11,581 nt of DNA from CAZKXU01 sp964556665. GTDB lineage: Bacteria > Bdellovibrionota_C > UBA2361 > CAZKXU01. Shown here one piece after another: positions 8,009-11,581 of the stretch (positions within the stretch are counted from its first letter, which is position 1; each line of letters opens with the position of its first letter). A program made the translations under genes and the position numbers. The notes beneath the pieces were generated by a model. It searched no databases and was not told the DNA's origin. It worked only from the letters and a program-made list of their open reading frames with translations. The DNA lies in NCBI GenBank assembly GCA_964556665.1, contig CAZKXU010000101.1, positions 1 through 11,581 of the forward strand. The letters run 5' to 3'.

Positions 8009-8034
8009 TTTCTGACTATTTTCAGAAATATAAT
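8009..8034 (+). promoter_or_regulatory. Candidate promoter with embedded palindrome for the dehydratase-HD block
   Basis: A perfect -10 hexamer TATAAT lies at 8029-8034, 44 bases before the start codon of the dehydratase gene. The -35 region at a 17-bp spacing is only a T run (8006-8011), so the promoter is weak or activator-dependent. A 7-bp inverted repeat, TTTCTGA (8009-8015) and TCAGAAA (8022-8028), fills the spacer and abuts the -10 element, a position suited to a repressor or activator site. Confidence 0.45.
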
Positions 8035-8078
8035 CTAGTTACACTGCTCGGTAAGCTTTAGAAATGTGAGGGATTGGT

Positions 8079-9257
8079 ATGACGATTAATATTCCACTGA
8101 TGGAGAATAATATCTCTAGGGAGGATCTAGATGCGGTTGTCAAATTTTTGCAGCAGGATCCTGCTCCGATACTTACAAACTCCAAGAAGTGTAGAGAGTT
8201 TGAGGAGGCATGGTCTAAGTGGTTAGGAGTAAAACATAGTGTTTTCATTAACTCAGGCTCGGCGGCAAATTCAATTTCTGTAGAGATTATTAAGCAGCGT
8301 GATGGAGCAGGTGAGGTAATTGTTCCGCCACTAACCTGGGTCTCTGATATTCTTGCTGTTTTGCGTGCTGGACTTAAGCCGGTCTTCGTAGATGTAAATA
8401 TGCATAATCTCTGTATGAACGAAGAGCAGGTATTTGCGGCGCTAAATAGTAATACCAGGGCAGTTTTCCTAACCCATGTATTAGGTTTCAACGGATTATC
8501 TGACAAGCTACTTGATACCCTTAAGAAAAAAAATATTCCTTTAATTGAGGATGTTTGCGAATCGCATGGAGCTACATTTAAAGGGAGAAAGCTCGGATCT
8601 TATGGTTGCATGTCTGATTTCTCATTCTATTTTGCACATCACATGAGCACCATTGAGGGCGGCATGGTCTGTACAAATGATGATGAGATCTACCAGATGG
8701 CGCGAATGTTTCGCTCGCATGGTATGACGCGTGAGGCGACTAGTGAAGACTTAAAGAATCATTATGCTAAAGCTCATCCAGACCTGCGCCCTGAGTTTAT
8801 ATTTGCATATCCGGGATATAATTTTAGAAGTACGGAGATAAATGCCGTAATCGGACTCTCGCAGCTTCCCCATCTGGACGGCAATAATGAGCGCCGCCGC
8901 GAGAATTTTGATATTTTCCTAAAGCATCTGGATAACAAAAAATACTTTACAGAATTTTCGACTGAAGGCTCGTGCAATTACGCCTTTGTGCTGCTCTTGA
9001 GAGAGCCTGATAAGAATCTATGTAATAAAGTTATTGAGAAGCTGCAGCAGCATAAAGTTGAATTTAGACGCGGAACCGCGGGTGGAGGAAATCAGCTGCG
9101 GCAGCCTTATCTGACTAAAGTTTTAGGGAAACAGGATCTTAGCAAGTTCCCAGTCGTCGATCATATCCATTTTTATGGCTTCTATATCGGTAACTTCCCA
9201 ACGCTCGAACGGGAGAGAATACTTGCGCTGTGTGAGATGTTAAATGGGATTAAGTAG
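8079..9257 (+). CDS. DegT/DnrJ/EryC1/StrS-family PLP sugar enzyme with histidine in place of the lysine (ColD-type 3-dehydratase-like)
   Basis: This 392-residue protein has the DegT/DnrJ/EryC1/StrS fold. SGSAAN (59-64) is the phosphate-binding loop, PPLTWVSD (83-90) the substrate loop, and ED at 157-158 supplies the Asp158 that contacts the PLP ring. The key block FSFYFAHHMSTIEGG (181-195) has His187 where sugar aminotransferases have the Schiff-base lysine. In this family that change marks the dehydratases: ColD (GDP-4-keto-6-deoxymannose 3-dehydratase) and E1/RfbH. Length fits ColD (about 390), and the CXC-type Fe-S cysteine cluster of E1 is absent. The predicted reaction is PMP-dependent C3 deoxygenation of a nucleotide-linked 4-keto-6-deoxyhexose; the exact sugar is unknown. 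GAGGG at 8068-8072 precedes ATG 8079 by 6 nt. The end overlaps the HD gene by 14 nt. No other sugar-pathway genes are in the window. Confidence 0.88.
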   Translation: MTINIPLMENNISREDLDAVVKFLQQDPAPILTNSKKCREFEEAWSKWLGVKHSVFINSGSAANSISVEIIKQRDGAGEVIVPPLTWVSDILAVLRAGLKPVFVDVNMHNLCMNEEQVFAALNSNTRAVFLTHVLGFNGLSDKLLDTLKKKNIPLIEDVCESHGATFKGRKLGSYGCMSDFSFYFAHHMSTIEGGMVCTNDDEIYQMARMFRSHGMTREATSEDLKNHYAKAHPDLRPEFIFAYPGYNFRSTEINAVIGLSQLPHLDGNNERRRENFDIFLKHLDNKKYFTEFSTEGSCNYAFVLLLREPDKNLCNKVIEKLQQHKVEFRRGTAGGGNQLRQPYLTKVLGKQDLSKFPVVDHIHFYGFYIGNFPTLERERILALCEMLNGIK

Positions 9258-10200
9258 TGTTGTAAACTGTCCGCTCCCTAATCCCACTAGTATTCTTACT
9301 AATAACTCCTATTTTAGTCCGCTCTCCTCTGTCGCCGAGATTGAATCGCGATTTCCGGAGGAGACTTTGTTTCTAAGAAGAATGGGGGTGCATCCAAATT
9401 CAGAACCTACACGCTTTGTCGATCCGTATAATGCTAGGGAGATAGTTGATGATTTTAGGAATATAGGGGAGCACTCCTTTGCAGTAGCAATCTGTGCATC
9501 TGTTCTGGCTAATGGGCTTAAGGAGGCAGGTGTTTTCTCTGCGAGTGATCTTGAGTATGTTTTTCGCCGTGCCCTAGTGCACGATATTATTAAGCCGTAC
9601 GAAATATTTCTGAATCGCGCGTGGCAATCCGGTAGGATTTCTAACCTAGGTTACTTAGCTGAGTCGGTATGGGATCCGCTGCGCGGCATTTTATCAGATA
9701 AAGGTTTTACAGATAAGGAGGTGCAGCTTGTAATCGATGATTTTGGATCGGAGACAGGCGGACGCCCTAAATGTTTGAAACGGTTTCTTCTAGCCGACCG
9801 AGGAGGATTGCAAGGGATAGTGAAGGGGGAGCTCCCGAGTAAAATAATACACCTGGCTGATGATATGATCTGCTCATCTCTGCCGAAGGGAGGCAGTAAT
9901 TGTAAACATTGGGTGTTAACTCCGCATGAAAGGGTTAGTGCAGCGCTGCTGGATCGAAAGGCTCCGATGGGGTGGGATACCGGGTTAGGGGTAGATATAC
10001 AAGGTGAGTTAGTTCATCTTGAAAATATAGAGAAGCTATCCGCTGATCTGACTGTACTTGGCAGTTACCATGGACTAATGATCTGGATCTCTAATCAGAT
10101 CTGCCAGGAGATTCTTAATATTTTGAATCTTTCAGGGTCGTCACCGGAGCAGGCAGTTAAGGAGTTCGTAAAAGCTAATCTTAAGTGTAATAGCAATTGA
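9244..10200 (+). CDS. HD-domain putative metal-dependent phosphohydrolase
   Basis: The protein has 318 residues with no signal peptide or membrane span. It carries an HD-superfamily ligand pattern: His77 in IGEHSFAVAI, His113-Asp114 in ALVHDIIK, and Asp206/Asp207 in HLADDM, with helices between them. HD proteins of this sort usually hydrolyse phosphate esters of nucleotides or cyclic nucleotides; the substrate here is unknown and I match no named subfamily. Other landmarks are RRMGVHP (45-51) before the HD core, KRFL (179-182), and TPHERV after the core. ATG 9244 lies inside the end of the dehydratase gene with a 14-nt overlap, and no other good start exists before residue 47, so translation is likely coupled. 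The next gene downstream, 52 bp away, aligns with it from MGVHP through the core and seems to be a paralogue without the metal ligands. Confidence 0.8.
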   Translation: MGLSSVVNCPLPNPTSILTNNSYFSPLSSVAEIESRFPEETLFLRRMGVHPNSEPTRFVDPYNAREIVDDFRNIGEHSFAVAICASVLANGLKEAGVFSASDLEYVFRRALVHDIIKPYEIFLNRAWQSGRISNLGYLAESVWDPLRGILSDKGFTDKEVQLVIDDFGSETGGRPKCLKRFLLADRGGLQGIVKGELPSKIIHLADDMICSSLPKGGSNCKHWVLTPHERVSAALLDRKAPMGWDTGLGVDIQGELVHLENIEKLSADLTVLGSYHGLMIWISNQICQEILNILNLSGSSPEQAVKEFVKANLKCNSN

Positions 10201-10252
10201 TCTATTTAGCACAATAGAATACTTTGTAGAGAATATTTGTTGGAGTTTTCAA

Positions 10253-11434
10253 ATGAGTCCTGTAGTTGTAAGAAATCCGAAAAATGCGTCATCCCCATTC
10301 CCAGCTGAACCTTCTCTGCCGACAACCGATCGGCGTGTGCTACTTGATGGTAGAGGATTTATATTTAGGCCTGATCCGTTAATAGGGCCTCTTCCAACAC
10401 GGAGTGAGCGTACGGAGCTTTCCGAGCAGGTGCCTGATCCAGCTTTTCAGGAGAGGCGGGAAGCTCTGATCCAAGAGCTAAGATCTCGACCGGGGGCTTT
10501 AACAGGTGCTCAGATCTGTGAGATTGCAAAGAGAGAAGGACTATTTGAACGCTTTAAAGAGGAATTCGATATATTGCACCGGTTAGGAGTTCATCCACTT
10601 GGGAGTGAGGTCGGTTGTGTGACAAAAAGAAAGTGGCATTTACTTAATAATAGAGCAGAGAATAGCGGCCAGAGTATAGAGGATGATTTTAGTAATGTGC
10701 AGATCCAGTCTTTAAGGACGGCGCTGATGCTTTCATCGTTTTTAAATCAGTTAGGATTGTATGATCAGCATCTTAGAAAGCAAATAGTAGGAAGTGCGAT
10801 ACTGTTGAAGGCGCTTAAGGCTGGGGAGATCCTGGATCGAATCTCTGTTAAAAATGGAGTTGCCACAATAATTATTCCTGATTCAGAGGAGAGGCTAGCT
10901 CAGCGCTGTGCGAAACTTGATCGTGATAATGTTCTTGATGCTGATGTAATTGGTCGGTTATTTGATATCACCGCTCATACTAGTGGTCCAGGTGGCTTTA
11001 AACGTTTCCTCAGGATGGAGGCAGATCGTCCTAACATTACTATTGTAGGAGAAGTGCTCTTCCGTCTTATTCGCGCATTTGATGATATCACATTGACCTT
11101 GCCAGGTAGAAAGGGAACGGATGAGCCAACGCTCTATGTAGCAGGAACACCTGCGGAGAAGATGATAGTAATCTCTAATAGGCGCGGTGACGGAATTCTT
11201 GGACAGCTATTAATGCCGGATCCTACTTCAACTGAAGGTGTTCCACAGATGGTGCGTTTTAATAGTGCAACGCATAATCCAGCGAAGGTTTCAACCATGG
11301 GTCAGGCTCAGGATCTTTTGAGCAGTACTATACTTTGCAGCCTTCTCCCAGATGCGGAGGGTGAGGATGCTGCGACCTTGGTGCCTAATCTTGTTGCTTC
11401 TTTAAATCAGGCAATTGCTGGATTGGCGGCATAG
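10253..11434 (+). CDS. Degenerate HD-like paralogue of the preceding gene (putative pseudoenzyme)
   Basis: The protein has 393 residues and a strong ribosome binding site (GGAG at 10242-10245, 7 nt before the ATG). The first 60 or so residues are proline-rich and probably unstructured, then a helical segment leads to HRLGVHP (109-115). From there it aligns with the upstream HD protein: LGVHP with MGVHP, the helix containing IQSL (151-154) with EHSF, SAILLKALKAGEI (181-193) with RALVHDIIKPYEI, KRFL (250-253) with KRFL, FDDI (276-279) with ADDM, and TPAEKM with TPHERV. At the metal-ligand positions His77 is replaced by Gln152, His113 by Leu185 and Asp114 by Lys186; only the Asp pair (277-278) remains. 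It has an extra C-terminal tail of about 70 residues. I infer a non-catalytic partner or regulator. The alignment was made by eye. The frame is intact with a good start, so this is not an ordinary pseudogene. Confidence 0.75.
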   Translation: MSPVVVRNPKNASSPFPAEPSLPTTDRRVLLDGRGFIFRPDPLIGPLPTRSERTELSEQVPDPAFQERREALIQELRSRPGALTGAQICEIAKREGLFERFKEEFDILHRLGVHPLGSEVGCVTKRKWHLLNNRAENSGQSIEDDFSNVQIQSLRTALMLSSFLNQLGLYDQHLRKQIVGSAILLKALKAGEILDRISVKNGVATIIIPDSEERLAQRCAKLDRDNVLDADVIGRLFDITAHTSGPGGFKRFLRMEADRPNITIVGEVLFRLIRAFDDITLTLPGRKGTDEPTLYVAGTPAEKMIVISNRRGDGILGQLLMPDPTSTEGVPQMVRFNSATHNPAKVSTMGQAQDLLSSTILCSLLPDAEGEDAATLVPNLVASLNQAIAGLAA

Positions 11435-11435
11435 T

Positions 11436-11517
11436 TCACTGGGACCGCGGGCTTCCAGCCCGCCTGATCGAACTTGCAATGGAGATCTAGCGGGCTGGAA
11501 GCCCGCGGTCCCAGTGA
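11436..11517. repeat. REPIN-like element: perfect 28-bp inverted repeat with self-folding arms
   Basis: Bases 11436-11463 are the exact reverse complement of 11490-11517, separated by 26 bases. Each arm also contains its own hairpin: GCGGGCT (11447-11453) pairs with AGCCCGC (11457-11463) across a TCC loop, and likewise 11490-11496 with 11500-11506. Two REP-type hairpins in inverted orientation is the REPIN layout. The GC content is far above the flanks. The element begins one base after the stop codon of the HD-like gene, so it may also cap that transcript, but there is no T tract. Confidence 0.75.
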
Positions 11518-11533
11518 GTTCGAAAGGGAATTG

Positions 11534-11577
11534 GCCAAGACATAGTTGACAGAACAGTGCCAAGACATGGTTGACAG
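11534..11577. mobile_element. Two direct copies of a 19-bp motif resembling an IS481-type insertion sequence end
   Basis: GCCAAGACATRGTTGACAG occurs at 11534-11552 and 11559-11577, 18 of 19 bases identical, with a 25-base period. Read on the minus strand the outer copy begins CTGTCAACCATGTCTTGGC, which from memory resembles IS481-family termini, where repeated transposase-binding motifs start with TGTCAA. No transposase is visible to the left, so this is either a remnant or the edge of an element lying past the window. Confidence 0.45.
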
Positions 11578-11581
11578 TTAG

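Noticed and set aside
7767..8015. Plus-strand ORF of 82 residues across the yfiR start and the divergent gap
   Set aside because: It has no good ribosome binding site, partly overlaps yfiR in antisense, and its composition looks like translated intergenic DNA.
8039..8506. Minus-strand ORF of 155 residues opposite the dehydratase gene
   Set aside because: It is Ser/Thr/Ile-rich in the way shadow frames are, and it overlaps a strongly supported gene.
8079..9257. Assignment as an E1/RfbH Fe-S-dependent dehydrase
   Set aside because: The AHH motif is similar, but no clustered cysteines for a [2Fe-2S] centre are present and the protein is shorter than E1.
9244..9257. Overlap of the dehydratase and HD genes as a frameshifted fusion
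   Set aside because: Both proteins have complete, family-typical ends, and the HD gene has its own ATG, so this is a normal coupled overlap.
11436..11517. The inverted repeat as a simple intrinsic terminator
   Set aside because: There is no T tract after either hairpin, and the two-level symmetry fits a REPIN-like element better.
1..11581. CRISPR array, tRNA or rRNA genes
   Set aside because: No regularly spaced repeat series, tRNA cloverleaf signature or conserved rRNA segment was seen on either strand.

Overview
The window looks like a chromosomal piece from a Gram-negative, moderately AT-rich bacterium, probably proteobacterial or deltaproteobacteria-like. The evidence is two proteins with export signals of periplasmic families (YfiR and DUF4124), a TldD-type protease, and a REP-like inverted repeat. 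I cannot name the organism. No RNA gene, CRISPR array or complete transposase gene is visible, and no gene-free stretch exceeds 300 bases.

Layout. Positions 2-388 hold the 3' end of an unidentified plus-strand gene. Positions 522-3437 encode a large cytoplasmic-looking protein with a helical N-terminal half and what I read as two degenerate FHA-like beta domains near its C-terminus. It converges on a minus-strand block. In transcription order that block is a YfiR-family periplasmic protein (7804-7265), a PLP-dependent class I/II aminotransferase (7075-5918), a secreted cysteine-rich DUF4124 protein (5921-5349, sharing an ATGA overlap with the aminotransferase), and a TldD-type metallopeptidase (5230-3584) with its own weak terminator.

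Divergent from yfiR is a plus-strand block starting at 8079. A DegT/DnrJ/EryC1-fold sugar enzyme carries histidine at the usual Schiff-base lysine position, so it should be a ColD-type 3-dehydratase rather than a transaminase. It overlaps by 14 nt an HD-domain protein (9244-10200). A second gene (10253-11434) follows that appears to be a diverged paralogue of the HD protein: the fold landmarks remain but the H and HD metal ligands are gone. The right edge holds a perfect 28-bp inverted repeat whose arms each form their own hairpin (REPIN-like), then two direct copies of a 19-bp motif resembling the ends of IS481-type insertion sequences.

How the genes work together. The two firm couplings are aminotransferase with DUF4124 protein, and 3-dehydratase with HD protein. 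The most interesting unit is the dehydratase / catalytic HD / pseudo-HD trio. It could be a small nucleotide-sugar or nucleotide-processing module with a pseudoenzyme partner, but the substrate and the complex are inference only.
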